NCBI RefSeq assembly: GCF_002355835.1
Contig: NZ_AP017459.1
Coordinates: 744,001-808,000, forward strand
Length of the DNA: 64,000 bases
Source of the DNA: Candidatus Endomicrobiellum trichonymphae
GTDB lineage: Bacteria > Elusimicrobiota > Endomicrobiia > Endomicrobiales > Endomicrobiaceae
Reading direction: 5' to 3'
The translations under genes and the position numbers were made by a program. The notes beneath the pieces are model-generated. The model was not told where the DNA came from, did not search any database, and was given only the letters and a program-made list of their open reading frames with translations. Positions 1 to 9,190 of the stretch are shown here, piece by piece; position 1 is the stretch's first letter; each line of letters starts with the position of its first letter.

Positions 1-252
1 TACGTATCAAAACTATATTATTTCCCGCAGAAATCGAAAAATTATCCAAAATCGTCAACCTTAGAATTACTATATTCAAAAGAAGCAGTTATAGCGCATG
101 CAGAACAGCCTGCCTGTAAACAACTCAATGGATTTTATTAAAATGGACTTCCCGGATCCGGTTTCACCGGTAATAACGGTAAAGCCTCCGGTAAAATCAA
201 TGGTTAAATATTCAATTAAAGCGTAATTTTTTATGGAAAGCGCAAGCAGCAT
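1..252 (-). pseudogene. recN: recN remnant (DNA repair ATPase N-terminus, frameshifted)
   Basis: The minus strand opens with an ATG that overlaps the nadK stop (TAATG) and reads a RecN-like N-terminus: MLLALSIKNYALIEYL, then a Walker A loop TGETGSGKS near residues 33-41. The frame hits a stop after about 58 codons. Homology continues in a second frame (AITASFEYSNSKVDDF), which also stops, and then in a third frame (LDNFSISAGNNIVLIR) that runs off the window edge. At least two frameshifts therefore interrupt the ATP-binding domain, so the gene cannot make normal RecN. The nadK-recN order is common in bacteria and supports the identity. Loss of RecN would remove an SMC-like factor of double-strand break repair. 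Confidence 0.8.
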
Positions 253-1073
253 TAAACACTCCAGTGCAGCTTAGCCTTTAGAGTTTCAAAGTAAGATTTA
301 CTGCGGTTTTTTATAAGCTTGAGCGGCTTTCTATACAGAGCAAATTTTACTTTTGTCCCATTTGAAAGCGTATAATTCTCCTGCCCATCCATTGATATCA
401 TAATTTTTCCGTTGCTGTCTTTATTTTTTGTAATAAACGAAATATTACTCTTATCAGATAATATCATAGGTCTCTGTGTCAGAGTGTGCGGAGAAATAGG
501 AGTAAGAATAAAAACCGGAAGATTCGGGTAAACTATAGGTCCGTAAGCCGCAAGAGAATATGCGGTTGAACCCGTAGGCGTCGCTATAATCATTCCGTCG
601 CATTTGTATTCCGCTGTAAAATTTTTATCTATATTGACGTCAACTGTAATAAGTTTTCCGCCCGATAAGGAACGCACCACACAATCATTTACCGCTATAA
701 CTTTTATTTTTCCGCTTTTATATTCAAACTCGGCAGAGAGCAAAACTCTTTTTTCAATTCTAAACCCCGAAGATAAAATATCTTCTAAAAGCATAAATAT
801 TTCATTTGTGTCGGTATCTGTCAAAAAACCCAGCGAACCTAGATTTATACCTTTTACAGGAACTGATAACGGCGAGAATGTTCTTATCACTTTAAGCATC
901 GTGCCGTCGCCACCTATTGATAAAACAAAGTCAACCTTTCTATGCTTTACCGACATAGAATCACTTACAAATACTCTGCATTTATTTTGTTTAAGCCATA
1001 TTGCAATTTCAAATGCAAGTTTTTTTGCATTTGCTTTCGATTTATTGTAAATAATTCCAGTACTATATTCCAT
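252..1073 (-). CDS. nadK: NAD kinase
   Basis: ATP (or polyphosphate)-dependent NAD kinase, the cytosolic enzyme that makes NADP from NAD. The family signature GGDGTML lies near residue 55, followed by GINLGSLGFLTD, the NAD-contacting ND pair in VNDCVVR and the TGSTAYSLAAYGP block near residue 170. Length (273 aa) is typical. The frame can be extended four codons to a TTG, but the ATG at 1073 gives the usual N-terminus (MEYSTGIIYN) and is chosen; its ribosome site is weak (GAGAAAA). The stop overlaps the start of the recN remnant. Confidence 0.95.
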   Translation of the reverse strand: MEYSTGIIYNKSKANAKKLAFEIAIWLKQNKCRVFVSDSMSVKHRKVDFVLSIGGDGTMLKVIRTFSPLSVPVKGINLGSLGFLTDTDTNEIFMLLEDILSSGFRIEKRVLLSAEFEYKSGKIKVIAVNDCVVRSLSGGKLITVDVNIDKNFTAEYKCDGMIIATPTGSTAYSLAAYGPIVYPNLPVFILTPISPHTLTQRPMILSDKSNISFITKNKDSNGKIMISMDGQENYTLSNGTKVKFALYRKPLKLIKNRSKSYFETLKAKLHWSV

Positions 1074-1891
1074 AATTTTTCTCAATTGCCACAGTTCGTT
1101 ATTATATATAAAAACCCAACATTTTTAAAAGACAAACAGCAATTTTATCAACAATAATAGAGGAAAATTGTATGACAAGATATCCGAATTGAAGCAACGA
1201 TGACCGGAGCGCAAATTCCTAATTATTTTTTAATATCTAACCGCAACATGCCATCAGCCACTGTCATTTTAAAAAGATGAAGCTTTTAAATATGTGTATA
1301 AAAAAGAATAATAAAAGACTGTATTTTCCAGAGATAAAGTCTCGACAAAACCTGCTCAAAGACTGATGTGAAATATGGGAGTTTGGAGCGAAAATATTTA
1401 GGGCATATCGGAAGCTGAATTATTATTAAATTCTTAAACGCTATAAAAAAACATACATATTTACATTATTTACATCCAGAAATATTCATATTTTACTCAG
1501 GTCTGTCGACAATCTTATCCATCCCTATAAGTTTTGCTTCGCAGTGCGAAAGTTTCTCTATTATTGCCCAGACTGTATTCTTGTGGGACGGGTCAACCAT
1601 CCATAATTCTGTCGACAAGCTCTAATTTCATTCTCCCTCCCGTTTGATAGGTGTTTAGCGCCGAACACTAACGACACCAGCGGGGTATCCCCATAGAGTC
1701 GTTCCATTGTCTCGCCTCTCTTTCCCTCTCGGCTTCTCCTTTGGTTTTCTTTTTGCCAGTGTTTATAGTTTTGAGATGCAATGGCGTGCAGCATTTTCTG
1801 CACACTTTTGTAGAAAAGAAACATAATAACTATTTTATACAATGCAAAACCTAAGGTGAATCACAGTGCTGTACTCAACATTTTTTATTTT
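1074..1891. other. Gene-free spacer with decayed coding traces
   Basis: No intact gene is visible in this 0.8 kb. On the minus strand a short open stretch ending at the stop at 1493-1495 reads ELWMVDPSHKNTVWAIIEK and ends KIVDRPE, which looks protein-like. It is preceded about 40 bp upstream by GGAGGGAGA-ATG in another frame, suggesting a small gene broken by a frameshift. A 93-codon minus-strand frame at 1561-1842 overlaps it, but has no recognisable domain and is probably partly a shadow. No function can be given. Confidence 0.35.
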
Positions 1892-2346
1892 TTACACTAT
1901 ATTCCTTTTAGGGTCGATTATATACTTAACGTCACCGTCTGGGCGATACACACAGTGGTATCCGTTTATCAAAATAAGATTGCCGTTTCAGTCATATACA
2001 TAAAAACTATCCAAAGATCCTGAGACAGTGTTCCAATAAACATCATATTCGGATATAGGGTCTCCTCCGAAAACAAAGGTGCTAATTATATGTCAGTTCC
2101 CCGTATTGGTCAAAATTTAGATAGGCATTCCATTTGACAAGTCCCACCACTTTTCCCGCCATCATCGGTTACCATAAACCCTCTTGCTCCCTTTATTGTT
2201 TCAAGATTGCAAAGGATTTCGCTGTGTTTCTTCCCCATAGCTTTTAGCAGAGACACTGTTTTTGCGTCTGGTGCAACTCCTTTCACTGCGGATGCTACGT
2301 TTACAAACATCAACAATAACATTAAGCCTGCGATTAACTTTTTCAT
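1892..2346 (-). pseudogene. Decayed secreted protein gene
   Basis: A ribosome site (AGGGG) precedes the ATG at 2346, which opens a signal peptide: MKK, a hydrophobic stretch (LIAGLMLLLMFVNV) and an ASA cleavage site. About 78 codons later the frame stops at 2110. Protein-like sequence continues downstream in a second frame (VKWNAYLNFDQYGELTYN), then in a third (FVFGGDPISEYDVYWNTV). The third is interrupted by an in-frame TGA and resumes as NGNLILINGYHCVYRPDGD up to a TAA at 1892. Together this was one exported protein of roughly 150 residues, now broken by two frameshifts and a stop. The family is not recognised. The 78-residue N-terminal part could still be made but lacks half the protein. 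Confidence 0.7.
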
Positions 2347-2613
2347 TTTACTTCCCCTCACTTGTTTCATCTGATATACAAATTAATTTTCAATCATAAA
2401 TATATAAAACAGTATATTAAATAACCATAGATATAAAAAAGATTATATTCCTTTTTACGGCGACAACAGCTTTAAGTCTGACATTATTTCCATCAATAAT
2501 ATCCGGATAATCATTCACAGTTAATATTTAAAAACCAATCAGACATTATTGTAAAAACAAATAATAACCTTTAACGATCTCATATAATTCCCCTGCCATT
2601 TAATTTTAGTCTG

Positions 2614-3963
2614 CTAGAACTCTAACAGCACCACTGTCTCAATGTGATACGTCTGCGGAAACATATCAATAGGTATAATTTCTTTGATTTTACATTTACT
2701 GTTTTCAGTAATTAACTGCAGATCTCTTGCTAGCGTGGACGGATTACAAGAAACATAAATTATTCTTTTTGCTTTTGACTCAAGCAGAAACTTTATAATA
2801 TCTTTAGTAAGACCACTGCGCGGAGGATCGACAACCACAGCATCAAAACAACTCTTGTTTTCTTTAATCCAGTCTTCTGCATCTGAAGCATAAAATTCCG
2901 CATTAAAAACATTATTCGCCAAAGCATTTTCTTTTGCATTGTCAATTGCCTGCCCGATACACTCTACGCCTATAACTCTTTTGACATTATGAGCCATTGA
3001 AATACCAATTGCCCCCGTACCGCAGTACAAATCAAGTAAAACAGTGTATTTTGACGGATTTAACAATCTTAAAATCTCAGTGTAGAGAATTTCAGTTACC
3101 TTTGAATTTGTCTGAAAAAATGAAAACGGCGAAATATCAAAAAAATAGTCTTTCCCACCTATATTAAGCCTTTCAGTAATAAACGGCTTTCCGCACATAA
3201 GAGTCAACCTGTCAGCTAAAACCGCATCAGATTTTCTTCCGTTGGACGTCCAATAAATACTGCAAGAAAATTCGGAGAGTTCTTTTATAAGAGGTTCTAA
3301 AAACACAGATTCACAGTCAACGACATTTGTAATTACGTTGATAAGAAACTGATTATTGTTTCCAGCTTTACGTAAAACCAAATGCCTGAAAAATCCTTCA
3401 TGAGTCTTATTGTTGTACACCGAAAAGTTGTTCCCGTTTGCAAATCTTTTTACAGTTTCGACAACTTGCAAGAAACCTTTATCCGCTATAAAACAGGGCG
3501 GGACCGAAACATATCTATTAAACATTCCTTTACAGTGAAGCCCCAAATCTGCAATACCTTTATTATTAAAAAAACTGAATTCCATTTTATTTCTGTAATG
3601 CCAAATCTGCGGACTTATCAATATTTTTGAAATTTTCACTCCGGCAAAATTTAAAAGTTCCGATATATATTCCTGTTTATACTTAATCTGACTTTCATAA
3701 GAAATGTTTTGAAAAGAACATCCGCCGCAAAAGCCGAAAGACGGACACAAGGGTTCTATCCTTTCAGCAGATTTAGAAGTAATATTTTTAAGCAGAGCTT
3801 CTCTGAATGTTTTTTTTTCCTTTATCACAAGGACATCCGCGGCTTCGCCGGGAAGCAAACCTTCACTAAACAGAACAATTCCATCAGAACATCTGCAGAG
3901 AGAACGACCCGGAAAAACAATTTTTTCAGCACTAACATTAATAATTTTATTTTTTAAAGACAT
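2614..3963 (-). CDS. rlmD: 23S rRNA (uracil-5-)-methyltransferase, RlmD/TrmA family
   Basis: SAM-dependent RNA m5U methyltransferase. A TRAM-like N-terminal domain (residues 1-60) is followed by the iron-sulfur cysteines of the RumA branch: C73, C79 and C82 in a CPSFGFCGGC block, and C157. The methyltransferase core has the SAM loop DLYCGTGAIG (311-320), VVDPPRSGL (about 377-385) and the catalytic cysteine in YVSCNPST (C406). At 449 aa the length is normal. The target is probably 23S rRNA U1939 or U747; the family members (RlmD, RlmC, RlmCD) cannot be separated by reading alone. The gene stands alone, with weak Shine-Dalgarno sequence before the ATG. Confidence 0.9.
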   Translation of the reverse strand: MSLKNKIINVSAEKIVFPGRSLCRCSDGIVLFSEGLLPGEAADVLVIKEKKTFREALLKNITSKSAERIEPLCPSFGFCGGCSFQNISYESQIKYKQEYISELLNFAGVKISKILISPQIWHYRNKMEFSFFNNKGIADLGLHCKGMFNRYVSVPPCFIADKGFLQVVETVKRFANGNNFSVYNNKTHEGFFRHLVLRKAGNNNQFLINVITNVVDCESVFLEPLIKELSEFSCSIYWTSNGRKSDAVLADRLTLMCGKPFITERLNIGGKDYFFDISPFSFFQTNSKVTEILYTEILRLLNPSKYTVLLDLYCGTGAIGISMAHNVKRVIGVECIGQAIDNAKENALANNVFNAEFYASDAEDWIKENKSCFDAVVVDPPRSGLTKDIIKFLLESKAKRIIYVSCNPSTLARDLQLITENSKCKIKEIIPIDMFPQTYHIETVVLLEF

Positions 3964-4025
3964 GGGGTTGAATCTTTTTGCAAAGGTTAGATTTCTTACT
4001 TCGCTTTATCCGCGATATAATCTTT

Positions 4026-4523
4026 TCATCTATAATTGGTAAATTGTAAAGGCAACGGAAAAGATAGCTGTTTTAAATAAGCTATTACAAGCTGCAAGTC
4101 GTCTTTTTTAGTGGAAATTACTTTTATTTTTGTACCGTCTATCTGAGCCTGAACTTTTATTTTTGAATCCCTTATCAGTTTTGAAAGTTCTTTTGCTCTA
4201 TCCGACGACAGTCCCGAAATAATTTCAGCTGTCTGTCTTATGTATCCTTCAAAAGCATTTTCCTGCACTTTGTAGTCCAAAGACTTTATTGAAACGTTTC
4301 TTTTTGCAAAACGTCCTTCCAAAATATCCTTCAAGGCTTTCATCTTATATTCGTTATCTGCAATTAAAGTTATTTTTTTGTCCTTTTTATTTAACTCTAT
4401 TGACGATTTGCTGTCTTTGAAATCAAATCTGTTTGCAAGTTCTTTCCGAGCCTGATTAACGGCGTTATCCACTTCCATCATATTTACTTCCGAAACAATA
4501 TCAAAAGAAAATTTATCAGCCAT
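4026..4523 (-). CDS. yajQ: YajQ family nucleotide-binding protein
   Basis: A 165-residue member of the YajQ (UPF0234) family. The start FSFDIVSEVNMMEVDNAVNQ and the middle block NRFDFKDSKSSIEL are diagnostic. Family members bind nucleotides (cyclic di-GMP in some species) and tRNA, but the cellular role is not settled. The longer frame reaches an ATG at 4550; the ATG at 4523 is chosen because GGAGG lies about 9 nt upstream and it matches the usual N-terminus. It follows a 36-codon membrane ORF by 23 bp and is probably cotranscribed with it. Confidence 0.92.
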   Translation of the reverse strand: MADKFSFDIVSEVNMMEVDNAVNQARKELANRFDFKDSKSSIELNKKDKKITLIADNEYKMKALKDILEGRFAKRNVSIKSLDYKVQENAFEGYIRQTAEIISGLSSDRAKELSKLIRDSKIKVQAQIDGTKIKVISTKKDDLQLVIAYLKQLSFPLPLQFTNYR

Positions 4524-4546
4524 ACAGTCCCTCCGTAAATCACACA

Positions 4547-4657
4547 TCAATCAGCATCTTTTTTAGAATTTCCCTTGATAATAATATACGCAAAAAAAAT
4601 AATAAACACCGCCATAAACAGGTATGCCGGCCAGTCTGATGCAAAATCAATATACAT
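4547..4657 (-). CDS. Small single-span membrane protein (36 aa)
   Basis: A very short ORF with a strong ribosome site (GGAGGG about 8 nt before the ATG). It encodes MYIDFASDWP, one hydrophobic segment of about 18 residues (residues 11-27) and a charged tail KGNSKKDAD, as expected of a small inner-membrane protein with the tail in the cytoplasm. It lies 23 bp upstream of yajQ on the same strand. No family is recognised. The clean ribosome site, amphipathic layout and position in an operon argue for a real gene, but coding conservation cannot be tested here. Confidence 0.55.
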   Translation of the reverse strand: MYIDFASDWPAYLFMAVFIIFFAYIIIKGNSKKDAD

Positions 4658-4846
4658 TTTTCCCTCCAGTACCATTAAGCAGTTTACCAACAATATACAA
4701 AAAATCGCCGCTCATAAAACATTTTTTAACGCTCTGCGAGGCAGTATCTGTTTGTACCAACCTGATAAAACTGAAAAATCACCAAAAAACACTACAGCTT
4801 TCCGGGATTGCATAAATTCACTACGTAATTTTGTATTTTACTTATT

Positions 4847-6049
4847 TTACTCTTTATTCCCAAGCGTTTTTTGCTTCCAAACAGGAGACATTGAACGAAG
4901 ACTGCTTATAACTTTCGGCAGAACTTCAAGCACATAATCAACGTCTTCTTCCACATTATGATATCCAAAAGAAAACCGAATTGCACCTTGCGACGCAACG
5001 GGATTAACGCCCATCGCTGATAAAACATGCGACGGCTCCGATGACCCTGACGCGCATGCCGAACCCGTAGAAACAGCTACGCCTTCCATATCAAGCATAA
5101 GAAGCAAAGCCTCGCCTTCTATATAATTAAAACTCACGTTTAAAATATTAGAAACAGCTCTGCTGCCACTGCCGTTAATAATTACCTCGGGAATTGCATT
5201 AAGAATGCCTTCTTTAAGTTTTTTCCTTAAAGCAAAAACGCGCTTATTGTATTCCTCAATTTTAGCATTTGAAATCTCAAGTGCTTTTGCAAGTCCAGAA
5301 ATATACGGAATATTTTCAGTTCCGGGACGAAGTCCATTTTCATGATGTCCACCGAAAGTCATAGGCACTATATTCGTCCCACTTTTAATATAAAGAGCGC
5401 CAACGCCTTTAGGACCGTTGAATTTATGCGCCGATATTGCAAGTAAATCAATTCCAAGTTTTTTAACGTCTAAATAAAGCTTGCCTGCAGTCTGTACGGC
5501 ATCAGTATGAAAATAAATTTTCTTTTTTCTTTTTTCGTTGATTTTTTTCAATTCAGACGCAATCTCTTCTATGGGCTGAATTGAACCAACTTCATTGTTT
5601 GCATGCATTATCGTCACAAGAAGAGTATTATCTTTTACAGCCTTTTTAAAATCTTCAACGGAAACAACTCCATCTTCATCAACATTGAGATAAGTTACTT
5701 CATATCCGTTTGCTTCAAGATGCTTGCATGAATAAAAAACGGCGTGATGTTCGATCTTACTCGTAATTATATGCCCTTTCTCTCCATAAGCATTTAATAT
5801 ACCAAATATTGCAATATTGTCGGACTCGGTGCCACATCCGGTAAAAAATATTTCTTCAGGGCTTGAATTCAATAACGACGCCGTCTTCTTCCTTGCGTTA
5901 TCAAGCACTGTTTTTGCCTGTCTTCCGAAATAGTGAAAACTCGAAGCATTTCCGTAAATGTCAGAAAAATACGACTGCATTTCTTTTATAACTTCAGAAT
6001 CAACAATAGTTGTGGCACTGTTATCCAAATAAACTATTCTCTGTCCCAT
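4847..6049 (-). CDS. nifS: Cysteine desulfurase (NifS/IscS family)
   Basis: PLP-dependent cysteine desulfurase that supplies sulfur for Fe-S clusters and tRNA thiolation. Visible marks are YLDNSATT at the N-terminus, GTESDN (73-78), HH at 101-102, the PLP lysine K209 in SAHKFNGPKG, RPGTENI, and the persulfide cysteine C332 in STGSACASGSSEPSH. Length 400 aa is normal. The protein fits the NifS-like branch found in anaerobes. It is relevant to the neighbouring hydrogenase operon, which needs many Fe-S clusters. No iscU-like scaffold gene is adjacent. The gene lies immediately downstream of the mltG remnant. Confidence 0.93.
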   Translation of the reverse strand: MGQRIVYLDNSATTIVDSEVIKEMQSYFSDIYGNASSFHYFGRQAKTVLDNARKKTASLLNSSPEEIFFTGCGTESDNIAIFGILNAYGEKGHIITSKIEHHAVFYSCKHLEANGYEVTYLNVDEDGVVSVEDFKKAVKDNTLLVTIMHANNEVGSIQPIEEIASELKKINEKRKKKIYFHTDAVQTAGKLYLDVKKLGIDLLAISAHKFNGPKGVGALYIKSGTNIVPMTFGGHHENGLRPGTENIPYISGLAKALEISNAKIEEYNKRVFALRKKLKEGILNAIPEVIINGSGSRAVSNILNVSFNYIEGEALLLMLDMEGVAVSTGSACASGSSEPSHVLSAMGVNPVASQGAIRFSFGYHNVEEDVDYVLEVLPKVISSLRSMSPVWKQKTLGNKE

Positions 6050-6071
6050 TAGTGTTTCCTACTTTGTCATT

Positions 6072-6602
6072 TCAAACTTGATTAAGATAATTTTTATAAG
6101 TGTTATAAGACGAAGCAAATTTTATATATTCAAGAGTCAGTTTTACTTTATTTATAACCATAATGTACAAAACAGTAGCACACGATTGCAGTTTTATCTT
6201 TTACCTAAATCTATTGTAAAAAACCGCCGCTATTACCGATCTTTCCGTCAGTTTAACAGCTTCTCTCTCAATTATGAACGCCATTATAACTATATCTTTA
6301 AAAGGAATATTAATTTTTCCCGCCCTTTTGTACATATCAAGACATAACTTTTTTATTAAATTTGCTGCACATAATTTCAATCAACTGTTTTTCGTTCATT
6401 TCCGGATTAACAAAATACGTTTCAGGCATAAGATTAGCCTTCCAATTACTTTTTCAGAAAAACTGTAAACGCCGGCTTTAAGTTTATTTTCTCTTAAACG
6501 CACCGTTACCACCGAAGCGCTGTCACTGCTTCGCACGCTTATTAAAAACTTTATCAGAGGATGAAAAAACGCAGACGGGCAGACATATTAGCACTATCAG
6601 CA
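6072..6602 (-). pseudogene. mltG: mltG remnant (endolytic murein transglycosylase)
   Basis: Immediately after ruvX, in the usual ruvX-mltG order, the minus strand carries MltG/YceG homology spread over several frames. It begins with a membrane anchor (LLIVLICLPVCVF), then VRLRENKLKAGVYSFSE, then MPETYFVNPEMNEKQ. The catalytic-region block IPFKDIVIMAFIIEREAV continues to SVIAAVFYNRF, followed by a stop, then KIKLQSCATV, and finally LEYIKFASSYNTYKN. Intact homologues read ASIVEKEA, IAGVFYNRL, LQSDPTV and SPYNTY at these places. Several frameshifts and stops and a missing C-terminus show the gene is dead. Loss of MltG affects glycan chain-length control, while PBP1A elsewhere in the window is intact. 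Confidence 0.82.
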
Positions 6603-6606
6603 ACTC

Positions 6607-7029
6607 TTACTCATCAGACTGTATATCTAAATACGTCTGCAAAATTAATGCTGCAACAACTTTGTCTTTAATACCTTTTCGCTTTTCTCTGGAAATATCG
6701 GCTTCTTCAATAAGCATTCTTTCAGCTTGCACCGTAGTAAGCCTCTCGTCAACAGTTGTTACTTCAATATCCGAAAGAAATTTAATTTTTTCAATAAATT
6801 TACGGACAGTTTCAGCCATTCCGCCTTCAGTGCCGTTCATATTTAAAGGCAACCCCAAAACAATTATTGAAACATCCCTGTTTTTTGCAATTTCTAAAAT
6901 TTTTAAAGCATTTTTCTTTAAAGATACATTTTTTACAGTGTCAAAAGGACTTGCTGTAATCCGCAAAAAGTCTGTAATCGCAATTCCTATCCGTTTTAAG
7001 CCGTAATCAATTCCCATAATCCTGTTCAT
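6607..7029 (-). CDS. ruvX: Putative pre-16S rRNA nuclease / Holliday junction resolvase-like (YqgF)
   Basis: RNase H-fold YqgF/RuvX protein, involved in pre-16S rRNA 5'-end maturation and proposed as a resolvase. Marks: RIMGIDYGLKRIGIA at the N-terminus with the first catalytic Asp, VLGLPLNMNGTEG in the middle, VDERLTTVQAE with the second acidic residue, and KDKVVAALILQTYLD at the end. Length (140 aa) is typical. Two starts are possible: GTG at 7047, which sits right on the AGAGGG sequence, and ATG at 7029, which matches the family N-terminus and is used here. A decayed mltG follows. Confidence 0.9.
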   Translation of the reverse strand: MNRIMGIDYGLKRIGIAITDFLRITASPFDTVKNVSLKKNALKILEIAKNRDVSIIVLGLPLNMNGTEGGMAETVRKFIEKIKFLSDIEVTTVDERLTTVQAERMLIEEADISREKRKGIKDKVVAALILQTYLDIQSDE

Positions 7030-7115
7030 ATTTTTTATAATAAACACCCTCTGACAAGTTATCGTAAAGCAAGATTATTAGTAATCAATTATTATATTCC
7101 GTCTACATATTTTTG

Positions 7116-9119
7116 TCATTTTTTCATCAGTTCTTCCTGTATCGCTTCCTCCGCCGCTTTAGGAGTGCAATGCTCAAGGGTCTGGTTTGCAACTTTTACA
7201 ACCGGACCTCTAAAACATTTTTCCAAACACATAGAAACTTCTATACCTACACTGCCCTTATATTTACCGTTCTCGACAAAACTGACAATATGTTTTAAAA
7301 TTTCCTCTGAACCTCTCTGCATGCAACTGTTTCCGAAACACACACTGACTTTAATATTGCCTTTTTGGTCAGGTTTATAGATTTCAAATGTTTCATTAAA
7401 CCTCTTTCTATTTTTATATCCTGTATGCAAATACTCATGAGCTGCACAGCTTCCCGGTTTATTGAAATAATCTTTATATACTTTCTGAACGTATGGATTA
7501 TCCTGCGGTCTTCGGAGTTCCATAGTTTTATCGCTTTCATACAAAACTTTAGTCCTTGTTTTTCTTACTGATAAATCCTTATAAACAGGCTGTCCAGCTC
7601 CACCTATACATCCTCCGGGGCATGCCATAACTTCCACAAAATCATATCTCGACCTGTCAACTTTAATATCTTTTAAAATTTTTCTTGCATTTTTCAACCC
7701 ATAAACAACTGCAATATTGAGCTCTCTGCCGCCAAAATTTACTTTTACTTCCCTCAAGCCATCTTCACCACGCACAAAAACAAACTGCTCAGTTTTACCC
7801 GCTCCGCCGGAATTATTACTTACGATATCTCTCAAAACAGCTTCAGTTACGCCGCCGGAATTGCCAAATATTACTCCTCCGCCGGTTTTGAATCCCAAGG
7901 GCATATCAAATGCCGACGGCTCAAGTTCGCCAAAAAGCAACCCTGCCTCTTCAATCATTCTTGCAAGTTCCTGCGTCGTTAAAACATAATCAATATCCGC
8001 AACACCATTTTTTGAAAGTTCAGGTCTTCTCGCCTCAAATTTTTTTGCCGTACATGGCATTATTGAAACTACAGTCAAATCTTCTTTCGAAATTTTAAGC
8101 ATTTCAGGCATAATTTTTTTTGCAACAGAGCCGTACATTGCCTGCGGAGAACGACAGCTTGAAAGATTCGAAATAAAATCAGGATAATACTGCTCTACAA
8201 ATTTCACCCATGCAGGACAACACGACGTAAACAGAGGCATATCTTTATTTTTTTTCAGCCGATTGAGAAATTCATCTGCTTCTTCAACTATTGTCATATC
8301 TGCGGCAAACGAAACGTCAAAAACTTTTGCAAAACCCATAGAACGCAAAGCCGTCACAATTTTTCCAGCGGTTTCAGTTCCATTCCCACCGGCAAATCCG
8401 AATACTTCGCCGATTGACGCTCGCACTGCAGGCGCTATCGCAACCACAACTTTTTTCTTAGGATCGCTTAAAACTTTCCACACATAGCTTATTTCAGATT
8501 TAGGCATAATTGCACCGGTAGGACATACTCTTGCGCACTGTCCGCAGTAAACGCATCCCGACGATTCCAAATCACATCCTAAACTCGGACAAATTACAGA
8601 TTTTGAACCCCGGTTTGCAAAACCTATTGCTCCCACGCTTTGTATTTCATCGCAAAATCTTACGCAATTGCCGCAAAGAATGCATTTACCGGATTCTCTT
8701 ACTAAAGAGTACGTGGACACATCTTTAGGTTCTTTATGCATAACGTTTTTAAATCTTATTTTATTAATGCCAAGTCTTCTTGCTAACGTCTGAAGCTGAC
8801 AGGTTTCGCTTTTCCCGCAGGTAGTGCATTCTCTGTCGTGATTTGCAAGCAAAAGTTCTACTATAATTTTTCTCATTTCTATTATATGTTCATTATTTGT
8901 CCTAATTTTCATTCCGCTTTCAGGCGGAGTGGAACACGCGAAAAGTATTCCCTTGCCTTCAATTTCCAGCATACAAAGCCTGCATGAACCATAGATACTG
9001 AGTTCCGAATTATAACAAAACGACGGCAACTCTATATTTTCTTTTCTTATAATTTCCAAAAGATTTTTCTCATCAGTAAACGAAACTTTTCTGCCGTTTA
9101 CCGTCAAATATTTTTCCAT
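7116..9119 (-). CDS. hydA: [FeFe]-hydrogenase catalytic subunit, HydA of a trimeric HydABC enzyme
   Basis: Catalytic subunit reducing protons to H2 (or the reverse). In order: an N-terminal [2Fe-2S] domain (cysteines within CYNSELSIYGSCRLC, residues 36-50); a His-Cys [4Fe-4S] motif (HDRECTTCGKSETC); two [4Fe-4S] ferredoxin motifs (CILCGNCVRFC and CVYCGQCARVC); the H-cluster domain with TSCCPAW (about 299), MPCTAKKFE (about 355) and MACPGGC (about 499); and a C-terminal thioredoxin-like [2Fe-2S] domain (C595, C600, C632, C636). This architecture matches HydA of trimeric bifurcating hydrogenases such as that of Thermotoga. The ATG at 9119 with AGGAG upstream is preferred over the TTG one codon earlier. 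It follows hydB by about 70 bp. Confidence 0.95.
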   Translation of the reverse strand: MEKYLTVNGRKVSFTDEKNLLEIIRKENIELPSFCYNSELSIYGSCRLCMLEIEGKGILFACSTPPESGMKIRTNNEHIIEMRKIIVELLLANHDRECTTCGKSETCQLQTLARRLGINKIRFKNVMHKEPKDVSTYSLVRESGKCILCGNCVRFCDEIQSVGAIGFANRGSKSVICPSLGCDLESSGCVYCGQCARVCPTGAIMPKSEISYVWKVLSDPKKKVVVAIAPAVRASIGEVFGFAGGNGTETAGKIVTALRSMGFAKVFDVSFAADMTIVEEADEFLNRLKKNKDMPLFTSCCPAWVKFVEQYYPDFISNLSSCRSPQAMYGSVAKKIMPEMLKISKEDLTVVSIMPCTAKKFEARRPELSKNGVADIDYVLTTQELARMIEEAGLLFGELEPSAFDMPLGFKTGGGVIFGNSGGVTEAVLRDIVSNNSGGAGKTEQFVFVRGEDGLREVKVNFGGRELNIAVVYGLKNARKILKDIKVDRSRYDFVEVMACPGGCIGGAGQPVYKDLSVRKTRTKVLYESDKTMELRRPQDNPYVQKVYKDYFNKPGSCAAHEYLHTGYKNRKRFNETFEIYKPDQKGNIKVSVCFGNSCMQRGSEEILKHIVSFVENGKYKGSVGIEVSMCLEKCFRGPVVKVANQTLEHCTPKAAEEAIQEELMKK

Positions 9120-9190
9120 CAACTCAGTCTCCTAATTCCGAATAACAAACCAGTTCGATATTTTCGTCCCGAGGTAAACACAATATATTT

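Noticed and set aside
604-1050. Plus-strand ORFs opposite nadK and similar long antisense frames elsewhere
   Set aside because: They mirror well-recognised genes on the other strand and show no domains or ribosome sites.
1561-1842. A 93-codon minus-strand ORF as a real gene
   Set aside because: No domain, no clear ribosome site, and a better protein-like frame overlaps its 3' part. Treated as decayed DNA.
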